64,000 nucleotides of DNA from Ciona savignyi (GCA_000149265.1 CH003424.1:813365-877364), one strand, 5' to 3'. Counted from the first letter of the stretch, positions 1-17,621 are shown. The notes: generated by a model from the letters alone, not told the origin. Made by a program: numbers and translations.

Positions 1-146
1 TAGAACCCATCATTTCATTGGGTTCAAGAAATCTCTTTTAAGTGTCTTGCCCAACAGCACAACCAATTAGCTAGCAACCAGTTTGGAAGCCTCCACCCTT
101 CAGCTGAAAGGCAACGCACTAACCGCTAAGCTGTTCAGTCGGACCC
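1..146 (-). mobile_element. tRNA-derived SINE family A, head half
   Basis: Family A read on its sense strand: a tRNA-like head (GGTTAGTCTGGTGGTTTAGT, with B box GGTTCGAAACTGG), a body with CCTTGGGCAAGGCACTTAA and AATGGGTTCTACCAAATT, and a tail GGATAAACATGAATATCC plus CTATC repeats. Cut by the window start. A body fragment of another copy follows at 147-200. Confidence 0.75.
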
Positions 147-200
147 CGTAGCTATTGTAGTGTGTTGTATATGATTTAAAAGTTCCTTCGATCACCATTA

Positions 201-687
201 TTTTCAATCATTTTCCATACAGGCTGGCACCACCCAACCAACCAATAGGGTCTTCATGTACAACACCGTGTCGGATATGACGTATGAAGCGATCCCCCCA
301 CTTTCAATTGCCGCCGCGTGAGTATTCCAAGCATTATATTTATATGAAAGTGAAACAATTGTAGTGATTCGACTTGTGGTTCGATAAATATTTAGCTCGA
401 CTGCTGTATTGCAACTGCCCACATGCACTTGCCTACATAGGATCACCAAAATAAACCAATCACAACACGACAACTAATGAACTAAACGGTAATCTAAAAA
501 GAGCACGACGTTACAAAGAAATAGAACTCAAGAAAAAGGCACAGAGGGCGATACACAAACTCTATTCTTCACACAACCCTCTTGCCACTTTAGTATTCAA
601 AGTTTTATATTTACATTTATATGAAAGAGAAGTAAAACTATTTTGTACAGTTGCTATACTTGACCTATCTTTGGATGGTAATAAAAG
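201..687. other. Non-coding stretch, nothing recognised
   Basis: AT-rich sequence between SINE remnants and the foldback element. It may lie in an intron of the DPP4-like gene, but no exon was found. Confidence 0.4.
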
Positions 688-1264
688 TTAAAATGTACAT
701 TCTAAATACCAATATGTACGGTAGAATTTCGGGAATACTGCTTTGCCTATGTTTTAAACCAAAAAATACTAGTAAATGGGACAATCTACGTGGCCTTATC
801 ACACAGGTACTGTCAGCTGTATAACAAAGGTAACTTTTGCTGTATTAAAATGTACTAAGAGGGTGCATCGCGGTTTCTTAACCTATAGCCGTTTAAAACA
901 AAATAGCAATCACATTACCTGTTTTTTTTCAAAATAATAACAAAACAGCAACACAATAAATATCCATTACAGATTACATTAATAATATAATAAAATAACA
1001 GATAACTTATTTTCCAAAAATAATATTAAATTAACAAAATAGAAAAATAACATTTACATTACCAAAGCAAATTCCAGATTTTCTCTATAGAGAAAATCTT
1101 AATACAGCAAAAGTTACCTTTGTTATACAGCTGACAGTAGGCTACCTGTGTGATAAGGCCACGTAGATTTTCCCATTTACTAGTATTTTTTGGTTTAAAA
1201 CATAGGCAAAGCAGTATTCCCGAAATTCTACCGTACATATTGGTATTTAGAATGTACATTTTAA
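688..1264. mobile_element. Foldback element: long inverted repeat
   Basis: The arms 688-850 and 1098-1264 are reverse complements over about 160 bp with few mismatches. A 250-bp AT-rich spacer separates them. The outer ends read TTAAAATGTACATTC and its complement. An 18-bp perfect palindrome centred on CTATAG sits at the inner edge of the right arm. No ORF inside. Confidence 0.85.
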
Positions 1265-1536
1265 TTTTTAAGATCATCCCATATATGGGATTCCACTGAG
1301 TAACGATTATATTACCTGGCAGGGATTACCTGTTTAGCCGAGTCACCTGGGCGAATGAGACATCAGCTGCCGTCATTTGGTGCAATCGTCTACAAACGTG
1401 GAGTGTGATGTCATTCTGTGACGTCATGAGGGACGGGAGTTTGTCGTGTCCACCTGTGAGTGAGAACTATTTGCATATCTTGGGGGGATTCCCTAGTTTA
1501 GTTACGCGATTTACTGGAATGACAAGATAGATAGTT

Positions 1537-1590
1537 AGGATAGGATATTCATGCTTATCCCCGTGAATGGGAAAACCAAGGGGTTTAGTT
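1537..1590 (-). mobile_element. SINE family A, tail fragment
   Basis: TAGGATAGGATATTCATG, then GAATGGGAAAACCAAGGGG. Confidence 0.7.
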
Positions 1591-1619
1591 ATGTTTACCC
1601 GTTTTTCCCCCAGTATTAA

Positions 1620-1815
1620 AACTTGACAAACGAATTAAATTACGACACAAGAACAGGCAAAAACCGCAAAGCGTCGTTGAACACGTCATTAAAAATATAA
1701 TAAAAATAAATAAAAAACGCGGCCGCTAAACCTAAACGAAAAAATAATATGCAAACAAAAATGAATTAAGACCAAACGATATAAAGCTCTGAAGAAGAAT
1801 GTGCGGTGAACAAGT
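1620..1815 (-). mobile_element. Dispersed 3'-tail retroelement, family C
   Basis: Shares AACACGTCATTAAAAA, GCGGCCGCTAAACC and CTCTGAAGAAGA..GTGCGG with other copies. The family ends in (TAAAC)n, best seen at 51140-51165, and is probably a non-LTR element tail. Confidence 0.55.
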
Positions 1816-1892
1816 ATTGAGGAAAGCCGACTTTTGGAGAAGATTTGGCAAAAAAAAACTCCCTAAACTGAAATTGTCAGAATGGTTTGTGT

Positions 1893-1985
1893 AGTACGGT
1901 CGTGTGGCCAAATGGTTAACGTGACCAAATCTACAAAAAACGGTCCAGGCCATCTTGAGTTTAAAACTTGGCTCGGTAAAAAACA
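1893..1985 (+). mobile_element. tRNA-derived SINE, family B
   Basis: GGTCGTGTGGCCAAATGGTT resembles the 5' half of a Ser/Leu-type tRNA, followed by a GAGT..AAAACTTG B-box-like region. Relatives lie at 48250-48375 and 48941-49040. Confidence 0.6.
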
Positions 1986-2099
1986 AGTTCGATACTTAGC
2001 CTGGTATAAATACCCTTCGGTAGTAGTAGTCGTGGAGAAACAGTCTTTGTATGGGGGAATTTTCTTTTTTAGTTTTGGGGAATTCCCTTCTCGTTTTGA

Positions 2100-2780
2100 A
2101 CTACAGAAACTGGGTCGTTAGCTTGTTGGTTGTCTCTTTGGGCAACAGGGTTGCCATTTGGCCTTTTTCACGGCCAAATTTCAGAAATTTGGCCGTACCA
2201 AAATCGTCCCGGCCGCAAAAAAAATAGTTTGGCCGTGCGGAAAAATCTGGCCGAATTTGGCCGTATACGCATATTGTCAAGTTTTTGGCCGAAGTGTCAT
2301 ATTATTTTTACGCTACAGTAGAAATAAAGGAAAAAGAGAGACAGTATATGGAAATAAATTAATATCAACTGTCTCATTTCCAAATCACAAAGCTGATTAT
2401 GACGTTTTAAAATAAATTATTAATTGTAGGTATTCCTATATAGTGTATGAACGGGTTCGACAAATCTGGAGGAAATCAAAATTATACAATTTTTCAACAA
2501 ATAAAGAGATAAATAGCCCAATTGGCTAAATTAAATAGGTTATTTTGCAGTTTATACAAATTGGCCGAATTTTGGCCGTAAAGCAAAAACAGTTTGGCCG
2601 TAAAGCGTACTTTCCGTCTGGCAACCCTGTTGGGCAAGGCACTTGGCAGACATCACCTAAATCCAGCGGATTAATGGGTTCTACAAAAAATGGAAGGAAC
2701 ATATTAATCGTATACACCAAACCCGCGCTGTAATAGCTGCAGTAACTTGACGATAAGTGTCTAATCTGACGATTACTTAT
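2100..2780 (+). mobile_element. tRNA-derived SINE (family A), interrupted by the hAT MITE
   Basis: SINE sequence at 2100-2137 and 2638-2780 becomes continuous when the MITE is removed. Confidence 0.75.
2146..2629. mobile_element. Non-autonomous hAT MITE nested in a SINE
   Basis: 484 bp with terminal inverted repeats CAGGGTTGCCA/TGGCAACCCTG. Perfect 8-bp target duplications TTGGGCAA lie at 2138-2145 and 2630-2637. The duplicated site is the TTGGGCAAGG block of the SINE. The interior repeats TTTGGCCGT-like motifs and has no transposase. Confidence 0.92.
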
Positions 2781-2858
2781 ATAATGATAAAAGGTGAATA
2801 ATAATAACATTTTCCCATTTTTATAGTTTATTAATTTGGTAAAATTAAATACAAATTA

Positions 2859-3140
2859 TCCGACAACTTAGTTTGGTGGATTAATGTGTCGCCTTTTAGC
2901 CGAAGGGTTGGGGTTCGAAACTGGTGGCTAGCTATTAGGTTGTGTCCTTGGGCAAGGCACTTAATGAACATTGCTCTAACGCAGCGGATTAATGGGTTCT
3001 ACCAAATTAAAGAAACGTGTGAAAGCTACACAACACACAGCAATAGCTTAGATAACCCAACCGTGGGCGCGAGGTGATCTGAAGATCTTGTGTTAACAAC
3101 CTTGATTTTCACACTGGGATAAACATAAATATCCTATCCT
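2859..3140 (+). mobile_element. SINE family A, nearly full length
   Basis: Head to tail, ending ATAAATATCCTATCCT. Confidence 0.8.
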
Positions 3141-3387
3141 AAAAACATCATCAGTGCAGAGTTTTAGCTCAATTTATTCCATAGACCTTGTGGTTTGCCG
3201 ACCACACAGAGCAACTGGTTTTTAAACAAGATTCGCACCAAAATTCAAAGATAATCAAACAATGTAATAATTTTTAAAGCCAGGAAATAATGGGAATTCA
3301 GCGATCGTCAAAATATACATAGAATTTAAATTAGCAGCATTAAAAATAAAACTTTGCATCAGATTTTAAATCCATTCTCACCACCAG

Positions 3388-9488
<6,101 letters not shown>

Positions 9489-9693
9489 AGCACAGATGGA
9501 TTTGACACTTTTATTCCACACCAAATCTGTTTCACCAATATTTCATAATTTGCAATAGATAGTCAACGTAATATTCATTTAAAGCGGTAATTCTTTCTAT
9601 TTATCACCTAACAATTGTTTTCGAGTAACTTAAAGCGCAGATTACGTCACCACTGATAGTGACGTAATAAACGATGTGCAGAATATAGAATCT

Positions 9694-12600
9694 TTAAATC
9701 TCGGGCTCGAGTTCGCCAACACTTCCGTCAACTGCGGTGATTGAAACTTCACTCGCTGAGAACCATCGAGTCAGGTAGTTGAACTCGAAGCGGAACTGTG
9801 GGGAAGATTTGTTGATTAGTCGTTGACATTCGTTGATTAGTCGTTGAAATTTGTTGATTAGTCGTTGACATTTGTTGTTTAGTCGTTGATATTTGTTGAT
9901 TAGTCGTTGAAATTTGTTGATTAGTCGTTGAAATTTGTTGTTTAGTCGTTGAAATTTGTTGTTTAGTCGTTGAAATTTGTTGTTTAGTCGTTGAAATTTG
10001 TTGTTTAGTCGTTGAAATTTGTTGTTTAGTCGTTGAAATTTGTTGTTTAGTCGTTGAAATTTGTTGATTAGTTGTTGACATTTTTTCGAGTATAGTCATT
10101 AAGTTTGTTGATTAATTATTGGGATTTGTTGACGAATCCCTAAATGTGGTTGATTATTTGTTGAAATTTTTATATTAGACTTCAAAATGTATTGACTAGT
10201 CATTAAAATTCGTTGAATATAAATTAAAATAATCATTGAAATTTGTTGAATATAATTTGCAATTCATGATTAGCGACGTAATGCGTCGGAAATGACATTG
10301 ATAACAAATCGTGGTTACCTCTGTCTGTGAGCCATCAAAGTTGCCAATTGTGTACGAGTTGCCGACGACCGATTCAACCATCGCTGGAGCGTCAACCTGG
10401 TAAGATAATAAGGTTGTTCTAGTTATAGTTGATTCATTTTTTTGAAATAAAGCAAACTACGGCACCGTAACTGAAAAGTACTAACACGAACAGTTAAATA
10501 GTACTAAAACGAACTGCCGCCAAACACCAAGGCGAAAAAATAATGTGGAAACAAAAATTAATAATTAAGACGTTTTTTTTGAAGAAATTGTTTGCGCGGT
10601 CGAGTTGTTGGGTTTATTGCAATAATTAGATTTTAAATGAGCCAAACAATGTCATAGATATTATATTCATATTTTTATAAAATAAATAAATGTGAATGGG
10701 AAAACGCAAGCGGTATCGCATGGGCAATGGTCAGATTTTGCCTTACCCTATGACACAATCGTCTAGCTAGTGACCAGTTTCAAATCTACAACCTTTCGTC
10801 TGAAAGACGACGCACCAACCCACCAAGCTATTCAGTCGAACTTACATTGAAGTTATCGACAGAGTCTGGGAGAGTGAGAATAATCTTGGTCGAGTTGGTC
10901 AAGTCGAGGTCAGTGATTCTTGCTCGAGTGTAGTTTTGCTCCATGTTGTTGGGAAACGACTCAACAGAAACTGGAAATTCAAATAAATCAGTTTATTAGG
11001 AAATACTGGAACATGTTATCGGTGTGTTGTATAGTCCGGCCCGTTGGTCTAGCGGTTAAGTGCGTCGCCTTTCAATCGAAAGGTTGCAGGTGCGAAACTG
11101 GTCGCTAGCTAGTCGGTTGTGTCCTTGGGAAAGGCACTTTACGGACATTGCCTGAACCTAGAGGCTTAATGGGTTCTACCAAATCAAAGGAACGTGCCTA
11201 TCATATACAACACACTGCAATAGCTCCGGTAACCCGACGATGGGCGCGAGGTGATCTGACGATTGCTCGTGTGATAACCCCCTTGGTTTTCCCATTCACG
11301 GGGATAAAGATGAATATCCTATCCTATCCTATCCTTGTGAATAACACTTTAACTGTTTTAGTTCAACTCATTTATACACTGGGTTTTGGAGAAGTTAACT
11401 AAGTGACTTATCTAAGGACACAACCGACCAGCTAAAGACCGGATTCTATTAACTTTTCGGCTGCTAGTAGAAGAATGATGCAAAAGAATAATCTTTCGAA
11501 ATGAACTAACTGGTCGTCTATTGCGGGTATTCGTATTTGAAAATGGAAAAGTTAAATTTTAAAACACAAAATTTCAACTTTAAAAAGTAGGACATATAAT
11601 GTACATTCAACAAACGTAAAACCGATTGTTGGCTTACTTGGGCTTTGGTTGTTGACGTCACAAGACCACGTGATTTGGGAAGAGTTGAATTCTTCGTCGA
11701 AGAAATTGATGATGAAGGTGAAGTTGCCGGTCGCTTGCCACGCGTGTGGGGCGGAAATGGCGTACAAGCCGGTGGCGGCGGACGATTGTGCTGGAACAAT
11801 GTCACCTTCGAATACGTGGAACCAATACACGGGCTCCGGTAATTGCAGAAGACACGTTCCGTTCCCAATAGCGTTGTACCCAGCAACTACCAATGCTCCA
11901 GCTGGGGTTCGGTCATTAGCAGGCCAGGTGTCGATGTAGGCGACTGGAAAGTTTAGATTAAAAATAATTTTCATTTTTAAAGTCGGTAAAGTTAATCATT
12001 TTTTTCTAATTTTATTATAATCATTATGCAACTATTTATTCTGGCCTGAATTTACTCAAACTTGAAAGGTAAATTTCAATATAATTATGGGTCCCAATTG
12101 AAAAATTGGGACACATATTGTTTTTGTCCGTTTTTTTTTTCGTCAAAGGTTTGACAGGCATGGCATGGCGCCCCGACATCTACCAGAAGGAATAATGGAA
12201 TCGTTATGAAACTTAGCTATTTGTTGGACAACATGGTCTAGATATGCAGAAACCAAAATTTTGGGTGATAAATCAAGGGGAATTCCCCTGGAAGGTTAAA
12301 AACCAAAACGGTATTTTTTATGAAAAAATTAGCTTTTTGTGGTATAGCGCTTAAACGGCTGCTCCAAATTGAATAAGATTTGTTGGAACGTAAATCCATT
12401 AGACACTGATTTAACACTTGGAAGAAATAAAAAATTTACCTCGGGAAATACCCTAAAAAATAAGATTTTGTTCTCAAATCATGATTGTGACAGGCATGGC
12501 ATGTCGCCCCGACATCTACCAGAAGGAATAACGGAATCGTAATGAAACTTAGCCATATGTTAGACAACATGGTCAAGATACGCAGGAGCAAAATTGTGGG

Positions 12601-13850
12601 TGATAAATTTAGGGGAATTCCCCAGAGACGTAAATAACCAAAACGGTATTTTTTTTCTAAAAAAACTAGTTTTTTGGCATAGCGCTTAAACGGTTGCTTC
12701 AATCTGATTCAAATTTGGTGGAATGTAAGAGCACTACCTACTAATTTAACAATTAGAAAAAATAAAAAATATTATTTAGGGAAATACCCAAAAAAATAAG
12801 ATTTTGTTCTCAAATCATGATTGTGACAGGCATGGCATGACGCCCAGACATCTACCAAAAGGAATAATAAAATAGTAATAAAGCTTTGTCATTTGTTAGA
12901 CAACATGGTCTAGATACACAGGAGCAAAATTGTGGGTGATAAATCTAGGGGAACTCCCCGGAGACGTTAAAATCCAAAACGGTTATTTTTCTAAAAAAAT
13001 AGCTTTTCGGAACATAGCGTTTAACCGGCTGCTCTAATTTTGATCAGATTTGGTGGAATGCTAGATCGTTAGCCACCCTGTGTAACTTAAAAGAAAGAAA
13101 ACATTTACTTAGGGTAACTCCCTTAAAAACGAAAAGATGTTCCTGACTCATGATTGTGACAGGCATACCACATTGCACTGACATCTCCAACAAGGATTCG
13201 TCAAATCGAATTAAAACTTTAAAAATTGATAGTTAACATGACCCACATATGTAAAAACATAAACTTATTTACCAAGCCCATGGGGAATTCCCCGAAGCCA
13301 TGAAAACTAAATCGAACTGTTTTAGGAATTTAGCTTTATTTCAATACAGCACTTAAAAAAAGCTTTAATTTTAAACATTTGTGAGGAAATCTTTGTAAAC
13401 CTATCACGATTGTTCTTTTTACCTACACATGGAGAAGAAGTTTGGTTTGATAACTATGGGACCCATGAGTTTATGCTTGCAGAAACAAAGTACCTTCTCA
13501 GTGTATAAAATACAAATTGTGGTTAGGGACCCTGTAGCATGAATATATGGATAACGACATGTGTTTTACAAAGAGTATTGGTTAAACACGTGGTTGACAC
13601 TCTCTAGTTTTTAAATAATAATTTTGCGTCGGTAAAGATATATATCTATAATCTTTTATTTTTTATTATGCCACTATTTACGCTTGCCTGATTTTATACC
13701 AACGAAAAATAGAAACTAAATTTGTGAACTAATCTGTACGAAACCAATATTTCTTTCATATTTTGATTCTTAAATTCTTCTACATTCAAGCTTACCTTGA
13801 GAATAAGCAACGCTGAAAACGATGGACAAAATTGCGATTGAAAGCTTCAT
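9694..13850 (-). CDS. Secreted glycoprotein of unknown family, copy 1
   Basis: Five exons on the minus strand: 13796-13850, 11638-11943, 10846-10970, 10319-10396, 9694-9795 (221 residues). All have GT-AG sites and compatible phases (1,1,0,0). Exon 1 encodes a clean signal peptide (MKLSIAILSIVFSVAYS). The mature part has only two cysteines, in NGTCLL and TWSCD, probably one disulfide. It also has about six N-glycosylation sequons (NGT, NFT, NSS, NQS, NYT, NST) and an acidic C-terminus. A TATA box lies about 85 bp upstream of the ATG. I do not recognise the family; a beta-rich extracellular domain is a guess. Intron 1 carries a 1.5-kb repeat insertion, intron 2 a SINE absent from copy 2, and intron 4 a 21-bp minisatellite. 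A very similar second copy lies 8 kb away. Confidence 0.8.
9830..10085. repeat. 21-bp minisatellite in intron 4 of secreted copy 1
   Basis: About 12 copies of a TCGTTGAAATTTGTTGATTAG-type unit. The length is a multiple of three, so a spurious open frame (STTKQQI repeats) appears on the minus strand. Confidence 0.9.
10440..10600 (-). mobile_element. Family C retroelement tail (secreted copy 1)
   Basis: Diverged, and also present at 18480-18640 in copy 2, so it predates the duplication. Confidence 0.45.
10688..10842 (-). mobile_element. SINE family A touching the exon 3 donor of secreted copy 1
   Basis: Its head ends within a few bases of the GTAAGT donor (10840-10845). It is present in copy 2 as well. 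Confidence 0.7.
11033..11332 (+). mobile_element. SINE family A, full length, specific to secreted copy 1
   Basis: Copy 2 has the empty site (GTGTTGTGATTCAAAC). The tail has four CTATC units. Confidence 0.85.
12080..13612. mobile_element. Satellite-bearing element inserted in intron 1 of secreted copy 1
   Basis: Copy 2 has an empty site, which delimits the insertion. It contains about four tandem units of roughly 335 bp, starting near 12150, 12487, 12823 and 13156. Each has a GGGGAATTCCCC-type palindrome. Short inverted ends ATGGGTCCCA (near 12086) and TGGGACCCAT (near 13460) suggest a DNA transposon with an internal satellite. Confidence 0.7.
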
Positions 13851-13935
13851 CTTGTTAGTTCTTGTTTTTCGACTGAGATCTGACTGTTGTGGAGTTCGTA
13901 TTGTACTGTGCTGATCGTACCTTCCATGCCTGGCT

Positions 13936-13942
13936 TATATAT
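13936..13942 (-). promoter_or_regulatory. TATA box, secreted gene copy 1
   Basis: TATATAA on the minus strand, about 85 bp upstream of the ATG at 13850. About 280 bp further upstream is conserved in both gene copies, so the promoter was duplicated with the gene. Confidence 0.75.
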
Positions 13943-14267
13943 CCCATTTGTTTAGCTTAATTAGTTTCTAGTACAAACGAATTCGCTATAATTTCGAATT
14001 CTTCTGAGGGGCGACGTGTACCGGATAAGTGGTCTTCTGCTGATACAACTGTTACGTCATACACAGACAACATACGACATAGAGGTCGTACTAACTCGGA
14101 CGGACTAAATGACCGACTAATTACAGGTGCTAGCGTCCAATTTAAGAGTCCAGGTGGTAATTTCTGCGGTACCTACCTTAAACCAGTCGTGGATTGAATA
14201 GAAAAAATATGTGGCAAATTAAAGGGTAAGATGTGTTAATCATAGATTAATAAAACGACGCATATTT

Positions 14268-17080
14268 AATTATGAATCCCTTTTGACAAAAGGGACAGCT
14301 ATCGTTTTTGTCCATTTTTTCGTCAAATGCTTTTACATGGGGGTATTTTGTCCATCCTAAATTTTAAAGAAGAAATTATTAAATCAGAACAAACATTTAA
14401 ATATGATAGACAACATTTTACCTAGATATGTGAAATCCCAAAATTTAGAGTTTTGCTGAAAGGTAATTCCCTGGCATCGTAAAACAATATTTGATTTTTT
14501 ACGGTATTTTATTTTTTAGGGATCGTAGCGCCCAACCTAATCACCCTAATTTAACGTAATTAAGCGCATTGTTAGTCCACTTACAATAGATTTGTAAAGG
14601 TTAATTAATTGTTGAATTACTTGGGGAATTCCCCAAACTTGGTATACTTTTCGCCAAACGTAGGACAGTGTATTGTCCGTACGAAACCGTCTAAAAGTAA
14701 TATTTAAATCGAAATTAATTTCAGATTTAGTAAACATCATCACCTAGATATATCAAAACCCAAAATTTTTGGATTTTACCCAAGAAGAATTCTCTAGAAC
14801 CGCAAAACACTTAATTTTGTAGGAATCATAGCGCCTAACCTACTTTTTTAAATTTAAAATAAGTGTGTTTGTCATTGTTCCACCAAAAATGTTAATAATT
14901 TAATTAATTTTTAATTACTCGGAGAATTCCCCAAATTTGGTAAGCACATTTTTCATCAAACGTTGGGCAGTGTCTTATGCGTCCGAGAGTTTGTTCAGAA
15001 GGAGTGTTCAAATCTAAATTGTTTTTTTTACAAATTGTAGCTTTTATTACCTGGTCATGTTTTACTTCTGAGTAATTCCATAAAATCGTAAACCACTGAT
15101 TTAATCTTTAATGAACATTCAATTTTCTAGGGATCATATCGCCAAACTTAATTCCCCAAATTTAAATTAATTGTGTATGATGTTGGTCAACTCACCCAAA
15201 ATGTTAAAAAGAGTTAATTTTTAATCACTGGGGAAATTTCCCAAGTAGGTATATTTTTCGTCAAATATGACGGGGATGTTTTGTCCGTCCGAGATCTTCT
15301 AGAAGGAGTAATTAAATTAAAATAAACAATGTGTTAACTACCATAACCTACATAACGAAAGCCTAATTATTCTTTTTAATTGTAATTGTGGAAATCGTTC
15401 GTCCATTTTCCAATTGCATAGGGAAATCCCCCAAATTGTGTAACATTATTTTTTATTAAACGCATCATCATTAGTTTATGCCCGGAGAAACAAAACTGTT
15501 GCAATCAGGTAAAAAACAATCAGAAATGTTATGTAGCACGGTCGAGTCATGCACGAATCTAACGAGAGTGTATATTTTCTAAGGAGAGAATATACTTTTG
15601 AATTAAACATAGTAAACAAGTTTGGTTTGTTAATTCAGGGATTTGCCTTTGTAACCAAAATAACAAGGTTAAATTTATTTTATGATCAAAACAATAAGAA
15701 TAAATGAGCACACACAAAAAATGTGGCAAACAGAACTGAATCCTACAAGATAAACTTTAGTATTAAATTCATTCTGCAGTATTTGATAAAAATAATGGCA
15801 TTTAGTGAAAAATTAGTAAAAATGCAGACGTTTAAGCCGCATATGACGACAACTTGCTGCAAATCAAAATTCACCAACACGACCACCCCGCTAATGCGAC
15901 CGCTTGATGACGGTCACATGGGTGGTCAGGTAAGCGGGGTTCTACTGTATATATAAATATATATATATACTACCACCATCATTTATACAACAGACTTTGA
16001 TTGTAGCCTATATGTATACATTTATAATATATACGCCTGAGAGGAATGGCATGTCGCCCCGACATCTACCAGAATGAAAAATAGAATCTTAATGAAACTT
16101 TGTCATTTGTTAGACAACATGGTCTAGATGTGCAGAAATCAAATTTTGGGTAATAAATTCAGGGGAATTCCCCTGCGAAGTTAAAAACCAAAAAGGTATT
16201 TTTTTTTAATTAGCTTTTTGGGGCATAGCGCTTGAATGACGTCACTAATTTTAATCAGATTTTGTGAATTGTAAGTGCATTAGCCACTGATTTAACACTT
16301 GGAAGAAATAAAAATGTTATTTAGGGAAATACCCTAAAAATAAGAGTTTGTTCTCAAATCATGATTGTGACAGGCATGCCATGTCGCCCAGCCATATACC
16401 GATAGGAGTAATGAAATCGCAATAAAACTCGGTGATCTGTTAGACTACTTGGTCTAGATATACAGTTTTGGGTGATAAATCCAAAATTTTGGGTGATAAA
16501 TCCAGGGGAATACCCTTGGGCCGTTAAAAAGCAAATTGATAGTTCTTTCTAAAAATTTTTTTTAACATAGCGCTTGAAAGGGTTTTTTAAAGAAAGAAAA
16601 CATTTACTCAGGGTATTACCCTTAAAAACTAAGATATGCTCCTTAATCTTGATTGTGACAGACATTTTCCAAAAATATACAGTTTTTTAGCATAGCGCTA
16701 GAACAGCTGCTCCATTTTTGATCAGATTTGTTGAAATGTTAGTGTGGTAGTCGCCTCTGTACCAATGATAAAAAAAAGAAATAATACACCTTGGAAAATC
16801 CCCTAAAAAATTATGATTTGTTCCTAAATCATGATTGTGACAGGCATGGCATATCGCCCGACATCTTCAACAAGGAGTCGTCAAATCGGTACTTAACCCA
16901 GTAGAATTCCCCGAAGCCATGAAAAACTAAATCAGGCTGTTTTGGGAATTTAGCTTCATTTCACTATAGCGCTTGACAAGAGTCTTTAATTTAAAACATA
17001 CGTGGTGAAATGCTTGTAAATCTAACACGATTATTCTTTTTAGCTACACATCAAAAAGAAGGTCTAATAACTATGGGACC
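14268..17080. repeat. Second satellite-bearing element between the two secreted genes
   Basis: Diverged units of about 305 bp (near 14325, 14650, 14955, 15255) are followed by units closer to the intron 1 type (16035, 16373, 16842). It ends in the same TATGGGACCCAT motif. No gene was found in this interval; short frames inside do not look coding. Confidence 0.65.
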
Positions 17081-17279
17081 CATGCCTTTCGTATCCCGAA
17101 ACAAAGATAGTATTAAGTTTATTTTTTATTTTTCTGCCGATACTTTAAATTCTTTTCATATTTCTACGATCGCCGAGCTCCTATGGTATCCTGTGCTTCG
17201 TTGATTATTTGATTGCCGGATTTTCTGTCAATTGTGCTGAAACCCTACAGTATATAAATGCATATTTTAACTTCTTAGT

Positions 17280-17509
17280 TTTATCACCGGTTAGTCTGGT
17301 GGTTTAGTAGTTTGACAGTTGTGTCCTTGGGCAAGGCACTTAACGGGAATTACCCGAACCGAGTGGATTAATGGGTTATACCAAATTAAAGGAACCTGTG
17401 GATCATACACAACATACTGCAATAACTCCGGTAGTGATATGACGATTGCCTGTGTGTTAACCCCCTTAGTTTTCCCATTCACGAGGATAAACATGAATAT
17501 TCTATCCTA
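17280..17509 (+). mobile_element. SINE family A at the duplication breakpoint
   Basis: Head deleted internally. The tail TATTCTATCCTAT runs straight into the duplicated exon fragment. Confidence 0.8.
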
Positions 17510-17621
17510 TCAAGATCATTCAATCAACGTTGATAACGCTCGTTACCACATCTACAAGATACTGACGCGACAACTCTGCAAATGCTTGGATCTACAAGTC
17601 CCTAGTGATGTATGGAACTAA
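17510..17621 (+). pseudogene. Duplicated fragment of the last DPP4-like exon
   Basis: This segment copies 9377-9488, the last exon of the protease. It starts inside the exon at the catalytic-His region (QDHSIN) and runs to the same stop codon. It has a few substitutions (for example VGNAR to VDNAR and CFDLQ to CLDLQ). No acceptor or upstream exons accompany it: a SINE tail joins directly at the breakpoint. It is a by-product of the segmental duplication and is not expected to be expressed. Confidence 0.9.

Noticed and set aside
1..3387. Possible 5' exons of the DPP4-like gene
   Set aside because: No stretch translated to beta-propeller-like sequence with splice sites; they must lie outside the window or are too short to see.
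9749..10099. ORF encoding STTKQQI repeats, and its counterpart at 17881-18108
   Set aside because: The 21-bp intronic minisatellite is stop-free by chance; real exon 5 uses another frame and a clear acceptor.
11041..11110. tRNA-like sequence with A and B boxes
   Set aside because: It is the head of a SINE found in dozens of copies, not a tRNA gene; the same holds for all family A and B heads.
11517..11974. Read-through of secreted exon 2 into flanking introns as one 140-residue ORF
   Set aside because: Consensus splice sites, the signal-peptide exon and identical exon structure in both copies favour the spliced model.
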